From JBEIHX01 sp040381075 (lineage in GTDB: Bacteria; Pseudomonadota; Alphaproteobacteria; Caulobacterales; Aquidulcibacteraceae): a DNA stretch of 64,000 bases. Position numbers and translations under genes: made by a program. The notes under the pieces were generated by a model. It was not told the DNA's origin. It ran no database searches and saw only the letters and a program-made list of their open reading frames with translations. The stretch is from assembly GCA_040381075.1 (NCBI GenBank), contig JBEIHX010000013.1, positions 21,008 to 85,007 on the forward strand, written 5' to 3'. Positions 9,146 to 20,712 of this stretch are shown here, in pieces. The stretch's first letter is position 1. Each line of letters begins with the position of its first letter.

Positions 9146-9471
9146 GGTTTCAGCTCTTCACACTGCGGCGCACCGGCGGCCTGTTTCCAGGCCCAGTCGC
9201 CGGCGCGCCAGGGCGCCCAGGCGGGCGCGCTGACGAATTCGGGGACCGGATCGAAACCGGATCGCCCCCAGGGATGGCACCGGCACAGGCGCGCCGCCGC
9301 CATGAATGCGCCGCGGCGCGCGCCGTGGCGACGGATCGCGTCGGCGGCGTACAGCGAACAGGTCGGCTGATAGCGGCAATATCCCCCGATCAGCAGCGAC
9401 AGCGACATGCGGTAGGCCTGCACGCCGGCGAGCAGCAGCACCGCAGGAAGGCTTGGTCGTGAGGCCGCCAT
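9142..9471 (-). CDS. yidD: Membrane protein insertion efficiency factor YidD
   Basis: The product is 109 aa from the ATG at 9471, preceded by GGCGGGAAAACC. It has the YidD signature GGYCRYQPTCSLYAADAI with conserved Cys residues, then LCRCHPWGRSGFDPVPE. An N-terminal amphipathic or hydrophobic helix (LPAVLLLAGVQAYRMSLSLL) should lie on the membrane. YidD assists YidC/Sec insertion of membrane proteins. Elsewhere it usually sits in the rpmH-rnpA-yidD-yidC block; here it is upstream of and overlaps thrS. Confidence 0.94.
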   Translation of the reverse strand: MAASRPSLPAVLLLAGVQAYRMSLSLLIGGYCRYQPTCSLYAADAIRRHGARRGAFMAAARLCRCHPWGRSGFDPVPEFVSAPAWAPWRAGDWAWKQAAGAPQCEELKP

Positions 9472-9718
9472 GGTTTTCCCGCCCGACACAGCCCTGTCCG
9501 CCCGCGCCGTTCGCCGGCCGCACATCGCCCCGCCCGTCCATGGCCGCTGCTCCACGCCACGGATCGCGTGCGCGGATCCAGGCCCGGGATCTTGGGTTTC
9601 TTTCTGTCCTGGGCCGTTGTCGCGCACGTCGGGTCTCGGGTTCCTTGCCCTGGGCCATCTTCACCGAGGTCGCCACGTCCCGGGCCGTTTTTCGTTTCCA
9701 GCACACGCCGTTTTGGCC

Positions 9719-9810
9719 CCAGCCGTCCTGGTCTCAGCCGTCCTGGCCTTTGCCGGTGCTGGCCTTTGCCGGTGCTGGCCTTTGCCGGTGCTGGCCTTTG
9801 CCGGTGTTGG
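9719..9810. repeat. Tandem array, 16 bp unit, 4 copies (plus a 15 bp doublet)
   Basis: The unit is cctttgccggtgctgg at 9747, 9763, 9779 and 9795, preceded by two copies of cagccgtcctgg 15 bp apart. It lies in the 9472-9995 gap between divergent yidD and the pseudouridine synthase. The remainder of the gap shows no gene. Confidence 0.9.
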
Positions 9811-9995
9811 CCTTTTCTGGGGGCGTTCAGCATGGCCGCTGCGACGCGCCCCAAGCAGCGCCGCCGGCCTCAGCCGGTGCGGGTCGCGCCCAAGCGGACA
9901 AGAAGGGAACTCCACAGCATGGGCGTGTGCATATCAGGGCCGCGGGGGCCCGTCGAGGGTTTGCGCCGCGCTGGCCGGCGCGGCAAGCTCGCATC

Positions 9996-10787
9996 ATGGT
10001 CTGGTCCCGCACCTATGCCGGCGTCGATCCGGTGCGCGTCAACAAATGGCTCGCGCAGGAGGGCGTGTGCTCGCGCCGCGAGGCGGAGGAGCTGATCCTG
10101 GCGGGCGCGGTCGCTATCGACGGCCGGACGGTGCGCGACGTCGGGCGCAAAATCGTCCCCGGCGAGACCTTGACGCTCGCGCCGCGCGCCGTAGCCGTGA
10201 TGGCGGAAGCTGCGACCTACGTCGTGCACAAGCCCGTCGGTTTCGTGTCGGCGCAGCCCGCGCCGGGGCAGGTCCCGGCCGCCCGTCTGCTCACCGCCGC
10301 CGCGCGGATCGGGCCCGGCGCCTCGCCTGGGACCAGCGCGCGGCTCGCCCCGCTTGGCCGGTTGGATCAGGACTCGCGCGGGCTTCTGCTCCTCTCGCAG
10401 GATGGCGTGCTCGCCAAGGCCGTCATCGGGCCGGACTCATCCCTCACAAAAGAATATCGCGTCTGCGTCGAGGGCCAGGTGACGCACCGCAAGCTCGCGC
10501 TGATGCGTCACGGTCTGACGCTTGACGGGCGCCCCCTCAAACGCGCGGTCGTCGAGCAGCAGGGCCAGAGCCTGCGTTTCGTCCTGACCGAAGGACGCAA
10601 CCGCCAGATCAGGCGCATGTGCGAACTCGTTGGTCTTCGCGTTGTGGATCTCCTCCGGATACGGATTGGCTGCGTAGAACTCGGGGACCTGCCCGAGGGG
10701 GGGTGGCGCCTGTTGACCGGCGCCGAGCGCGCAGGTCTCATCACCGCCGCACAGCCAACGCCGGGAGGCCCGCGTCATCATGCCTGA
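9996..10787 (+). CDS. 23S rRNA pseudouridine synthase, RluF/RsuA family
   Basis: The ATG at 9996 gives 263 aa; upstream in-frame codons are repeat DNA. Residues ~8-55 form an S4 RNA-binding domain (VNKWLAQEGVCSRREAEELI). The catalytic domain begins at YVVHKPVGFVSAQP, with the catalytic Asp in GRLDQDSRGLLLLSQDG and the FVLTEGRNRQIRRMCELVG segment. The DxDS variant fits RluF-type enzymes, which modify U2604 in 23S rRNA, better than RluB or RsuA. The exact target cannot be read from sequence. Its 3' end overlaps the next gene by 8 bp. Confidence 0.88.
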   Translation: MVWSRTYAGVDPVRVNKWLAQEGVCSRREAEELILAGAVAIDGRTVRDVGRKIVPGETLTLAPRAVAVMAEAATYVVHKPVGFVSAQPAPGQVPAARLLTAAARIGPGASPGTSARLAPLGRLDQDSRGLLLLSQDGVLAKAVIGPDSSLTKEYRVCVEGQVTHRKLALMRHGLTLDGRPLKRAVVEQQGQSLRFVLTEGRNRQIRRMCELVGLRVVDLLRIRIGCVELGDLPEGGWRLLTGAERAGLITAAQPTPGGPRHHA

Positions 10788-11862
10788 GCCCTGCACGCCT
10801 GAGCCCTCCACACTTGAGTTCCCTGCGCCCGATTTTCCTGCGCCCGAGTTCCGTACCCTGGAGGTCGGCGCCCGCGATATTGGAACAGTGCGGCTGAGGT
10901 GCGCGATGGCGGGTGCGGGGCCCCTGGTCTTGATGGTCCACGGCTTTCCCGAGTCCTGGTACTCCTGGCGCCATCAGATCAGGCCAATCGCCGAGGCCGG
11001 ATTTACCGCCTGTGCGATCGACGTACGCGGCTATGGCGGATCTGACAGTCCGTTTCCGGTCGCATGCTATGATATGGAAGCGTTGGTCGGCGACATCGCC
11101 GGCGTCACGCGGGCGCTGTCTCCCGACCGCCCCGCCGTGCTGATCGGCCACGACTGGGGCGCGCCCATCGTCTGGAACAGCGCGCTCGCCCATCCACAGC
11201 TGTTCTGCGCGGTGGCCGGCCTGTCGGTCCCCTATCTTGGCGTTCCCCCGCGCAGTTTCGATGACGTCATGGACGAGATGTTCACCCGGCGCGGCCGGTT
11301 TTTTTATCAGGTCTATTTCCAGGAGCGACGCGCTGAAATCGATCTCGACGCCGACCCGCGCGGGTTTCTGCGCCGTTTTCTGTACGCGATTTCCGGTGAC
11401 GCTCCCGTCGGATCATGGCCCACCGGCAAGACGCCCGCTGACAGGCTGACGGATGGCCTCATTGACCCGGACCCCTTCCCGGCATGGCTGTCGCCGCGCG
11501 ATCTCGATGTTTATGTCGCGCAGTTCGAGCGGTCGGGCTTTCGCGGCGGCCTCAACCGCTACCGCAATCACACGCGCGACTTTGAGTGGCTGCGGGCCTT
11601 CCGGGATCGCCGCATCGAGCAGCCGTCCCTGATGATCGCTGGCGACTGCGATCCTGCCTACACCATGCTGGGGGGCGCCGACCCGATCCCTGTCATGCGT
11701 CGATTCGCGCCAAACCTTCAGGGTGTTCATATCCTGCCCGGCTGCGGCCACTGGACCCAGCAGGAGCGCCCCTACGAGGTCACGCAGGCGCTCCTGCTGT
11801 GGCTGTCAGGCCTCGGGCTGGCCGGGGCGCCGGTTCAGGCCCCGTTCAGCCAGATCCGCTAG
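10780..11862 (+). CDS. Alpha/beta hydrolase, epoxide-hydrolase-like
   Basis: The product is 360 aa. The oxyanion motif HGFPESWYSWRHQI and the nucleophile elbow IGHDWGAPIVW place it with soluble epoxide hydrolases: the nucleophile is Asp125, not Ser. The acid is probably in GDCDPAY and the base His in GCGHWTQQERP. These enzymes open epoxides to diols through an ester intermediate; some relatives are fluoroacetate or haloalkane dehalogenases. The first ~30 residues are an extension built on a 5-residue repeat (EFPAPDFPAPEF), encoded by 15-bp repeats near 10812-10850, so the true start may be further in. The start overlaps the upstream gene by 8 bp. Confidence 0.85.
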   Translation: MPEPCTPEPSTLEFPAPDFPAPEFRTLEVGARDIGTVRLRCAMAGAGPLVLMVHGFPESWYSWRHQIRPIAEAGFTACAIDVRGYGGSDSPFPVACYDMEALVGDIAGVTRALSPDRPAVLIGHDWGAPIVWNSALAHPQLFCAVAGLSVPYLGVPPRSFDDVMDEMFTRRGRFFYQVYFQERRAEIDLDADPRGFLRRFLYAISGDAPVGSWPTGKTPADRLTDGLIDPDPFPAWLSPRDLDVYVAQFERSGFRGGLNRYRNHTRDFEWLRAFRDRRIEQPSLMIAGDCDPAYTMLGGADPIPVMRRFAPNLQGVHILPGCGHWTQQERPYEVTQALLLWLSGLGLAGAPVQAPFSQIR

Positions 11863-11900
11863 TGGTGACGCGGCGGCGACGAGCCGCGCAGGAGTATGTG

Positions 11901-12476
11901 ATGTCGACCCGTTCCCTTGACGCCGCCCCTTTCCACACAGCCGCCGTGCGCGCCAACGGTCTGCAACTGCCCCCCGTGCGCGCCGGCGCCGGTCGCAGGT
12001 CTCCACCGCATGCGGTCCTGCTTGCGGTGGCGCTGGCCACGGGTCTCGCCGGATGCGCGGGCGGTCTCGGCGCGAATGATTATGAGCGCGGTCAGGTCGG
12101 TTCGGTCTCGCGTGTTGAGGAAGGCGTGGTCCTGGCGGCGCGCGCCATCATCATTGAGGGTCGCGAGGGCGTTCTTGGCGCAGCCGCCGGCGCAACCATC
12201 GGCGGCATCGCCGGGTCTGAAGTGGGCGGCGGCGACAAGGCGCAGACAGCCGGCGCGGTCGTCGGGGCTGTCGCGGGCGGGGTGCTGGGACGCCAGATCG
12301 AACGCAGCGCCACGCGCAAGCCGGGCTTCGCCTATACAGTCCGCCTGAAGTCGGGCCAGCTTGTCACGGTCACCCAGGGCGGCGACGTGGCGATTCCGGT
12401 CGGCGCGCCGGTGTTTGTCGAATACGGGGCCCGCGCCCGGGTCATTCCGCAGACGACGAGCCCGCCGCCCGGTTGA
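11901..12476 (+). CDS. Glycine-zipper outer-membrane lipoprotein, SlyB/17-kDa antigen-like
   Basis: The ATG at 11901 follows GCAGGAG with 6-7 bp spacing. The 191-aa product has a long N-terminal region, a hydrophobic signal stretch and the lipobox LATGLAGC, so it is predicted to be lipidated by signal peptidase II. The mature part has a glycine zipper (GVLGAAAGATIGGIAGSEVG and VVGAVAGGVLGRQIE), then a small beta-rich domain (YTVRLKSGQLVTVTQ). Known relatives stabilise the outer membrane. The ~50 residues before the lipobox are unusually long, so a later start is possible. Confidence 0.85.
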   Translation: MSTRSLDAAPFHTAAVRANGLQLPPVRAGAGRRSPPHAVLLAVALATGLAGCAGGLGANDYERGQVGSVSRVEEGVVLAARAIIIEGREGVLGAAAGATIGGIAGSEVGGGDKAQTAGAVVGAVAGGVLGRQIERSATRKPGFAYTVRLKSGQLVTVTQGGDVAIPVGAPVFVEYGARARVIPQTTSPPPG

Positions 12477-12565
12477 TCCGGGCGGCGCAGCCGCCCGCCG
12501 CCGCCGGGTCCGTCGCCCCGGCGGCCTTCGCCGCCGCGTGGGCCAAAGGCGGCTTCGGCGAGGCA

Positions 12566-12616
12566 GGCGCAGCTCAGGAGGGGCCGCTCAGGCGGGCGCA
12601 GCTCAGGCGGGCGCGT
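12566..12616. repeat. Degenerate tandem array, 14-15 bp unit, 3 copies
   Basis: Units gctcaggcgggcgca begin at 12572, 12586 and 12601. It is one of two arrays in the 12477-12946 gap between the lipoprotein gene and DUF1150; the rest of the gap shows no gene. Confidence 0.7.
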
Positions 12617-12720
12617 TGCACGCGATGCGGGGCGCGCCCGCGCACCAGGGGCTGCAGGACTGACGTCCGCCGGAGCTGTCGGGCCCGATCTGCGCATCCG
12701 GCGCTGCCGGCCCGAGCGCC

Positions 12721-12772
12721 AGCAACCCGGGCCAGCAACCCGGGCCAGCAACCCGGGCCAGCAACCCGGGCC
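12721..12772. repeat. Tandem array, 13 bp unit, 4 perfect copies
   Basis: The unit agcaacccgggcc is repeated perfectly at 12721, 12734, 12747 and 12760. Each unit contains the CCCGGG palindrome, so the array could form alternative hairpins. Perfect identity suggests recent or ongoing expansion. Confidence 0.95.
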
Positions 12773-12946
12773 AGCCGCCTGCGCCCAGCCGCGCCTTCGC
12801 GCGGCTGGATGCTGCGGGCGCGGTCTGCCGGCGATTCCACGCCTGCGCACCCCGACCTGTGGGCGTCATCCTGCCGGCCAGCGGAGCAGCGCAGACGCAA
12901 TGTCCAGCCGCCCGGCGATCGACGCCCCGCGATCGATGTTCAGTGC

Positions 12947-13192
12947 TCAGTGTACGCTCACCGGCTCCATGTCATGCGCGCGGGCGGCGGCGAATGCGGC
13001 TTCACGCGAATCAAGCACCGCCAGCCGATCGCCCTCCGCATCGTGCACGGCATACCAGATGGCGTTCGGATCCAGCTTGAACGGCAGGGAGGCCGCGCCG
13101 CCGGGTATGTCCCGTACAATGTCGCTCGCCCGCGCCGGGCGAACGTAGACGACGCGCACAGAGGTCGTTGATTCGTCGGTAGAAGCGGTCAT
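12947..13192 (-). CDS. DUF1150 family protein
   Basis: An 81-aa protein with the alphaproteobacterial DUF1150 pattern: YVRPARASDI near the start, then WYAVHDAEGDRLAVLDSR and a final AAFAAARAHDMEPVSVH. AGGTG precedes the ATG. Members often sit beside a small heat-shock protein gene, but none is adjacent here. Biochemical role unknown; likely cytoplasmic. Confidence 0.88.
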   Translation of the reverse strand: MTASTDESTTSVRVVYVRPARASDIVRDIPGGAASLPFKLDPNAIWYAVHDAEGDRLAVLDSREAAFAAARAHDMEPVSVH

Positions 13193-14538
13193 GGCCTAAC
13201 ACCTTCTCGTTGGCGTCCCGCGTCAGCGGCGACGTGGCGCATGCAGCCTGCAGATCACCCGCGAACCCAGACACACCAGCCTTTCGCGTGCAATCTGCTC
13301 TCCCCGCCGACCATCGGCCGGAGTGCGGCGTGCGCCTGTGGCTAGAGATGGGAACGCCTGCGCCGAGCGCAAGGTCGCGGGCGATCAGATGCCGGGCTGG
13401 CCGACGCCTGGCTGAGGCCCTCCCAGCAGCGCGGCGAAGGCCGCAGGGGCAATGGGCCGCCCGAACAGATAGCCCTGCAGGCCATTCACCCCGGCAGCCC
13501 GCAGGAACGCATGCTGCTCAGGGGTTTCCACGCCCTCCGCGATCACCTCCTTGCCGAGCGCCCGGCCGATCGCCACCACTGCATGAATGATCGCGGAGGC
13601 GTCGCTGCGTTCGCCGAGATCCGCGACGAAGTCGCGGTCGATCTTGATGGCGTCAAACGGAAAGCGCCGCAGGTAGAGCAGACTGGAGTAGCCTGCGCCG
13701 AAGTCATCGAGCGCCAGCCGCACGCCCAGCCGGCGCAGGGCCTGCAGGATGCGTTCGCCCTCTCCGTCATCGCCCATGAAAGCGGTTTCCGTCACCTCAA
13801 TGGTCAGTTTGCCAGGTTCGCACCCGGCCTCTCTCAGCCAACGGCCTACATCATCCAGAAAGCCCGGCTGGCGGATATGCAGGGCCGACATGTTGACGGA
13901 CACCCTGATCGGCCAGTCCGCCGTCTCCCGCAACGCCCGGCGCATCACCCAGGCGCCAAGCGCTGCGGACAGGCCGTTGCGTTCGGCCAACGGCACGAAC
14001 CTCGATGGCGCGATGGGGCCGAGCTGGGGATGGCGCCAGCGCGCCAAAGCTTCCGCACCCACAACCGTTCGTCCGGTGCGATCCACAATCGGCTGGTAGG
14101 CGAGGTCCAGCCCGTCGGCCTCAAGCGCCGCCCGCAGGTCCGCCAGCAAGGCCAAATCGGCGTCGTCAGGCGGCGAGGGTGATGCTGCGGCCGGCCCGCC
14201 GGCCGCCAGACATGCCGTCAGGCAGGCGCTCGAGCGGGCATAGAGCGCGCGCAGAGCCTCCACGTCGGCCGCCTCCACCCGCCCGCTCCCAGCCCGCCCG
14301 CTCTCACCCCTCCCGGCGCGCTCGATCGCACCGGCTGCCTCCGCAAGGGCCTCTGCGCCGATGTTCAGGCTCATCGACTTGAGCGCATGCGCGGCGCGCG
14401 CCGCCGCTTCCCAATCGCCGGCCTGTGCGGCGGTCGCCAGGGCGTCGATCGCCGGGGGTGCGTTCTCGCGGTACAGACTGAGCACGCGTGCGACGAAGTC
14501 CGGCCGCCCGCCAGCCGCCATGCGCCGCAACTGATCAA

Positions 14539-17016
<2,478 letters not shown>

Positions 17017-17031
17017 GGGTGGAAATTGGCT

Positions 17032-18381
17032 GTGAAGATTAAACAAATTCTAGAAATCGGACAGTTAAGGTCTCGGCAGTTTTTCGGACGTCGCGACATA
17101 TGCGGGAGAAGCCCGAGGGTTCTGGCAGCGTCGAACGGCCCGCGCCGGCCGACCCTGTCGCGCGACCGGAGCGGAAATGTCGCGCTTTGGGTCGGTCTCG
17201 CGGTCCCGGTGATCGGCGGGATCCTCAGCTTCGTCGTCGATCTGGCGAGCGTCGCAACGCTGAAATCGCGCATCCAGCTCGCCGCCGACGCCGCCGCGCT
17301 CGCCGTTGCGCAGCAATCCGTGATTTCAGCAGGATCTGCTTCGCAACAGGCGGACCTGTCCTCCATCGCCCTGGGCATCGTGCTGGCGCAGATTGAGAGT
17401 GACGAGGTGAGGCGGGCCGCCCAGGTCAGCGCGCGCAGTTTCGACTCGGGCCGGGCCGTCGAAGTCGATGTGACCGCTCCTGCGGCGCCGTATACGGGGC
17501 TGTTTCGCGGCGGCGAGACGCCGATCGTGCAGGCGCGCGCCGTCGCCCGCGTCACCTCCATCTATCCGCTCTGCGTTCTTGCGCTGAATGGTCAGACCCA
17601 GGCGATCAAGATGGGCGGCGCCGCCACTGTGGAGGCCGGCGGCTGCATCGTGCAATCCAACTCCAGGAGCAACACAGGGATTTCGGCCAATGGCGGAGGA
17701 ACCCTGCGCGCCGGCGAGATCCGCTCCGCGGGCGGTTACAAGGGAACGTCCGCCTCCTTTGTTCCCCTGCCGATCCCGGACTACCCTGCGATCGCCAATC
17801 CGCTGGAGAGCCGGCCGCCGCCGGTCAGGCCCTCGGGCGCGGCGCAGAACTTCAGCGTGAACGCCGGTCAGCATACGATCGGGCCTGGCGTCTACGGCTC
17901 CATCTCGGTGCAGGGGACCGCGGCTGTGACGATGCTTCCCGGCGTCTACTATATCGACGGCGCGCAGGGTCTTTCGGTCGGCTCCCAGGCGACGCTGACA
18001 GGCCAGTATGTCGGCGTCTATTTCGAACGCAGCGCCATCACCATTGATCCCGGCGCGACGGTCGAGCTGTCGGCGCCGAAAACCGGCGAGATGGCCGGAA
18101 TGCTGATCTGGCGCGGTCCGGGACCTGGCCAGCAGAACTTCAAGTTCAACAGCGGTCAGGCGCGCAAGCTTCTGGGCACGATCTACCTGCCCGACGGGGA
18201 CTTCTGGGCGGACGTGCGCGGACGGATCGCGGAACAGTCCGCCTATACTGTCATTGTGGCGCGCAACCTTCGCCTGGAAAAAGACGCCACCCTCGTCATC
18301 AACGCCAATTACAACGCCACCGACGTCCCGGTGCCGCAGGGCCTCGGCGACACGGTCAAACGCGTCCGGCTCGCGGAATGA
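17032..18381 (+). CDS. TadE/TadG-like pilus-assembly-related protein
   Basis: Only the region from about 17150 is clearly coding: RDRSGNVALWVGLAVPVIGG followed by DLASVATLKSRIQLAADAAA, the TadG/TadE N-terminal membrane anchor and Ala-rich stalk. The rest (to residue 449) is a secreted, beta-rich domain with many Gly, Thr and Ser. TadG-like proteins are surface or periplasmic parts of Flp/Tad pilus systems or surface proteins of unknown role. The start is unsettled: GTG 17032 is the only ATG/GTG/TTG in frame, and would leave 15 bp to the divergent kinase gene. An ATG at 17100 is in another frame. No other tad genes are nearby. Confidence 0.72.
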   Translation: MKIKQILEIGQLRSRQFFGRRDICGRSPRVLAASNGPRRPTLSRDRSGNVALWVGLAVPVIGGILSFVVDLASVATLKSRIQLAADAAALAVAQQSVISAGSASQQADLSSIALGIVLAQIESDEVRRAAQVSARSFDSGRAVEVDVTAPAAPYTGLFRGGETPIVQARAVARVTSIYPLCVLALNGQTQAIKMGGAATVEAGGCIVQSNSRSNTGISANGGGTLRAGEIRSAGGYKGTSASFVPLPIPDYPAIANPLESRPPPVRPSGAAQNFSVNAGQHTIGPGVYGSISVQGTAAVTMLPGVYYIDGAQGLSVGSQATLTGQYVGVYFERSAITIDPGATVELSAPKTGEMAGMLIWRGPGPGQQNFKFNSGQARKLLGTIYLPDGDFWADVRGRIAEQSAYTVIVARNLRLEKDATLVINANYNATDVPVPQGLGDTVKRVRLAE

Positions 18382-18454
18382 TCGGCATCGCGGGAAACGA
18401 AATCTTATCGTCTGGGTAATACTGATCGTCCCCGTAGCTTGGACACATCAGCCT

Positions 18455-19597
18455 ATGCACGGCGACCTTTTCGTCATCAAAGAGCGCGCCCGTCTGCTGG
18501 TGGCCGACGACGATCCGATCCTGCGCGAATTCGCCCTGGTGCACCTGTCCGGGCCAACCGTCGACGTCGTCACCGCGGCCGACGGCGAGGAAGCCCTCGA
18601 GCGCCTCGCCGGGGGCGGGTTCGATCTGTGCCTTGTTGATCTCGACATGCCTCGGCTGGACGGCTTCGCCGTTATCGAACACCTGCGCCGGGACGAAGCC
18701 ACACGCCACCTGCCGGTGGTCGTGATCACCGGACGCGAGGACATCGTCGCCATCGATCGGGCCTATGCAGCCGGGGCGACCTCATTCGTGGTCAAGCCGA
18801 TCAACTGGCGCCTGATCAGCCATCAGCTGCTCTATGTGCTGCGCACCAGTCGGGTTGAAGCTGATCTGCGCCGGGCCCGGGCGTCGGCCGAACGGGCGGA
18901 CGCCCTCAAGTCGAACATGCTGCGCCTGATGAGCCATGAGTTGCGCACGCCGTTCAACGTCATTGTCGGCTATGCGCGCGAACTGCGCCGCTCGCTCGGC
19001 GATCCGGCGCAGCGCCGCCACGCGGAGGAGATCATTTCAAGCGGCCTCGCCCTGCTGGACACGCTGAGCGGGCTGCAGGCGGACGCCCTGGCGCTGGCTG
19101 GCGACGTCAAGACGGTGATGGACGAGCATGCCGCCAGGGACATTCTGCGCGCCGCGGCCGCCGCGGCCGCCATGCGCGACACCGAGTCGCCGCGAAAGGT
19201 GAAGCTGATCGACCGCACGGACACCGACATTCTCACGCTCGACAAGAAGGTCATCACGCGCATCCTGCGCGTGCTCATTGAAAACGCCCTGATCCATGGA
19301 GCTCCGCCCGTCATCGTCACCGCCGACCGCGCGCCCCATGACGGCGTGGTCTTCACGGTGCGCGATCATGGTCCGGGTCTGACCGAGATTTCGTGCACAG
19401 ACTTCGCCGCAGCGTTCCGCCAGGGCGACGATGCACTGACGCGCCGCGCCCAGGGCTTCGGCCTCGGTCTGGCGATCGCCCACCGGCTGGCGGCGGCGCA
19501 TGACAGCCATCTGACATTCGCCAACCATCCCGAGGGCGGCTTCCTGGCCAGACTCGAATTGCCGCGCGCGCGCGCGCCGGTCCTGATCAGGGCGTAG
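18455..19597 (+). CDS. Response regulator-histidine kinase hybrid (REC-HisKA-HATPase)
   Basis: 380 aa from ATG 18455. An N-terminal receiver (RLLVADDDPILREF, phospho-Asp in LCLVDLDMPRLDG, Lys in FVVKPINW) is followed by a coiled coil, HisKA with MLRLMSHELRTPFNVIVGYA and a HATPase (LIENALIHG, VRDHGPGL, GFGLGLAIAHRLA). There is no TM segment, so it is cytoplasmic. Receiver-first kinases usually act as relays whose kinase is tuned by phosphorylation of their own receiver. It follows the TadG-like gene by 73 bp. Its 3' end overlaps the convergent cyclophilin by 11 bp. Confidence 0.9.
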   Translation: MHGDLFVIKERARLLVADDDPILREFALVHLSGPTVDVVTAADGEEALERLAGGGFDLCLVDLDMPRLDGFAVIEHLRRDEATRHLPVVVITGREDIVAIDRAYAAGATSFVVKPINWRLISHQLLYVLRTSRVEADLRRARASAERADALKSNMLRLMSHELRTPFNVIVGYARELRRSLGDPAQRRHAEEIISSGLALLDTLSGLQADALALAGDVKTVMDEHAARDILRAAAAAAAMRDTESPRKVKLIDRTDTDILTLDKKVITRILRVLIENALIHGAPPVIVTADRAPHDGVVFTVRDHGPGLTEISCTDFAAAFRQGDDALTRRAQGFGLGLAIAHRLAAAHDSHLTFANHPEGGFLARLELPRARAPVLIRA

Positions 19598-20510
19598 GGG
19601 CGGGGCGCACCGGCAGGGGCGCATTGCACAGGTCGATGTAGCCGGCCGGCCTCTTGTACCAGTCATCACGCCGGTTGCGGCGCGCCTCGACCAATGCCTG
19701 GAAGGTCGGCGTGTCGGTGCGCAACGCCTCGAGCCGGGGTTGCGCCTCCGGCGCCAGGTCCGCCGCCACCCGCACGTCGATCAGCCTCGTGCGTTCCCCG
19801 GGGGTTTCGTAGAAGCCGAGCGGTCCTGACCCGCGCTTCAGGCTGGCGAGCGCGTCGATCCCTGCGACCACCCGTCCGACGACCGTAATGTTGCGGTCGA
19901 GCTGGCGGGGGGCATGGCCGATCACCGCGTAAAGCTCGCCGCCGCCGCCGGAGTCCGCATCCGCATCCCGCCCGACGCCGACGGTGGCGTAGCAGTGGGC
20001 AAGCCACATGGCCCCGGTGCGCGGATCGCGCGCCGCCGGAAACCCGCCGGCGTGGCCAACCTCGCGGGCGTAGCCGTCGCGGTCCTTCAGCCGCACGAAA
20101 CCGGCCTGACGCGCCGTCAGATCGCGCCGCTCGAACTCGCCTGGCAAGGTGCGACGCGCGCCCTGCGGGAGCGCCTTGCGCGCGTCGCTGTCGGCGTCAG
20201 GGTCGCCCCACTGGGCGACAAAGTTATCCTGCACCCGCACGATCGACAGGCCGTCGAAATACCCCCCGCGGGCCAGGGCCTTGATGTTGGCGACATGGGC
20301 GGGCGCAAAGCCCGGCGCGAGTTCGATCACCACCCGGGCTTCGGCGAAGCGCATCACCAGCAGGTTTTCCGGATCGAGCCTGCGCCACGCATCGGCGGGA
20401 GCAGCTGCAAGCACGCTCGCCATTGTCGGGCGGGGCGGCTGTTCGTCCGCCGCCAGCTGCGGCGCAGCAATCGCGGCAAGGCAAAGAGCGGTCAGCGCGC
20501 GAGGTCCCAT
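19587..20510 (-). CDS. Exported cyclophilin-type peptidyl-prolyl isomerase
   Basis: 307 aa with a signal peptide (MGPRALTALCLAAIAAPQLA). The cyclophilin core is recognisable in VIELAPGFAPAHVANIKAL, YFDGLSIVRVQDNFVAQWGD and AHCYATVGVGRD, with an inserted segment around residues 115-185, and a C-terminal part including GFYETPGERTRLIDVRVA. It would catalyse cis-trans isomerisation of proline in periplasmic proteins. FVAQWGDP is where the usual FMIQGGDP lies, so one core Gly is changed to Trp and activity may be reduced. Confidence 0.88.
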   Translation of the reverse strand: MGPRALTALCLAAIAAPQLAADEQPPRPTMASVLAAAPADAWRRLDPENLLVMRFAEARVVIELAPGFAPAHVANIKALARGGYFDGLSIVRVQDNFVAQWGDPDADSDARKALPQGARRTLPGEFERRDLTARQAGFVRLKDRDGYAREVGHAGGFPAARDPRTGAMWLAHCYATVGVGRDADADSGGGGELYAVIGHAPRQLDRNITVVGRVVAGIDALASLKRGSGPLGFYETPGERTRLIDVRVAADLAPEAQPRLEALRTDTPTFQALVEARRNRRDDWYKRPAGYIDLCNAPLPVRPAPTP

Positions 20511-20640
20511 GGGTGCTCCCGAAATCGGCCCACAGGCTGACCCAAGCGGCGCGCCCTGTCGAGAGGCCTCACCGCCGGCCTGGTCGCCAGCAGGCGGGTT
20601 CAGGCGCCCGGCGCCGGGGCTGTTGAGAGGCGGTTCAAAG

Positions 20641-20712
20641 GGTGTCGGTTACAGAGTGAGGGTTACAGGGTGAGGGTTACGGGGTGAGGGTTACAGGGTG
20701 AGGGTTACAGGG
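20641..20712. repeat. Tandem array, 14 bp unit, 5 copies
   Basis: ggttacagggtgag units begin at 20647, 20661, 20675, 20689 and 20703. The last copy contains the stop codon (TAA on the minus strand at 20705-20707) of the ABC1 kinase gene, so the array grows right from the gene end. The rest of the gap to the cyclophilin start is unremarkable. Confidence 0.93.
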
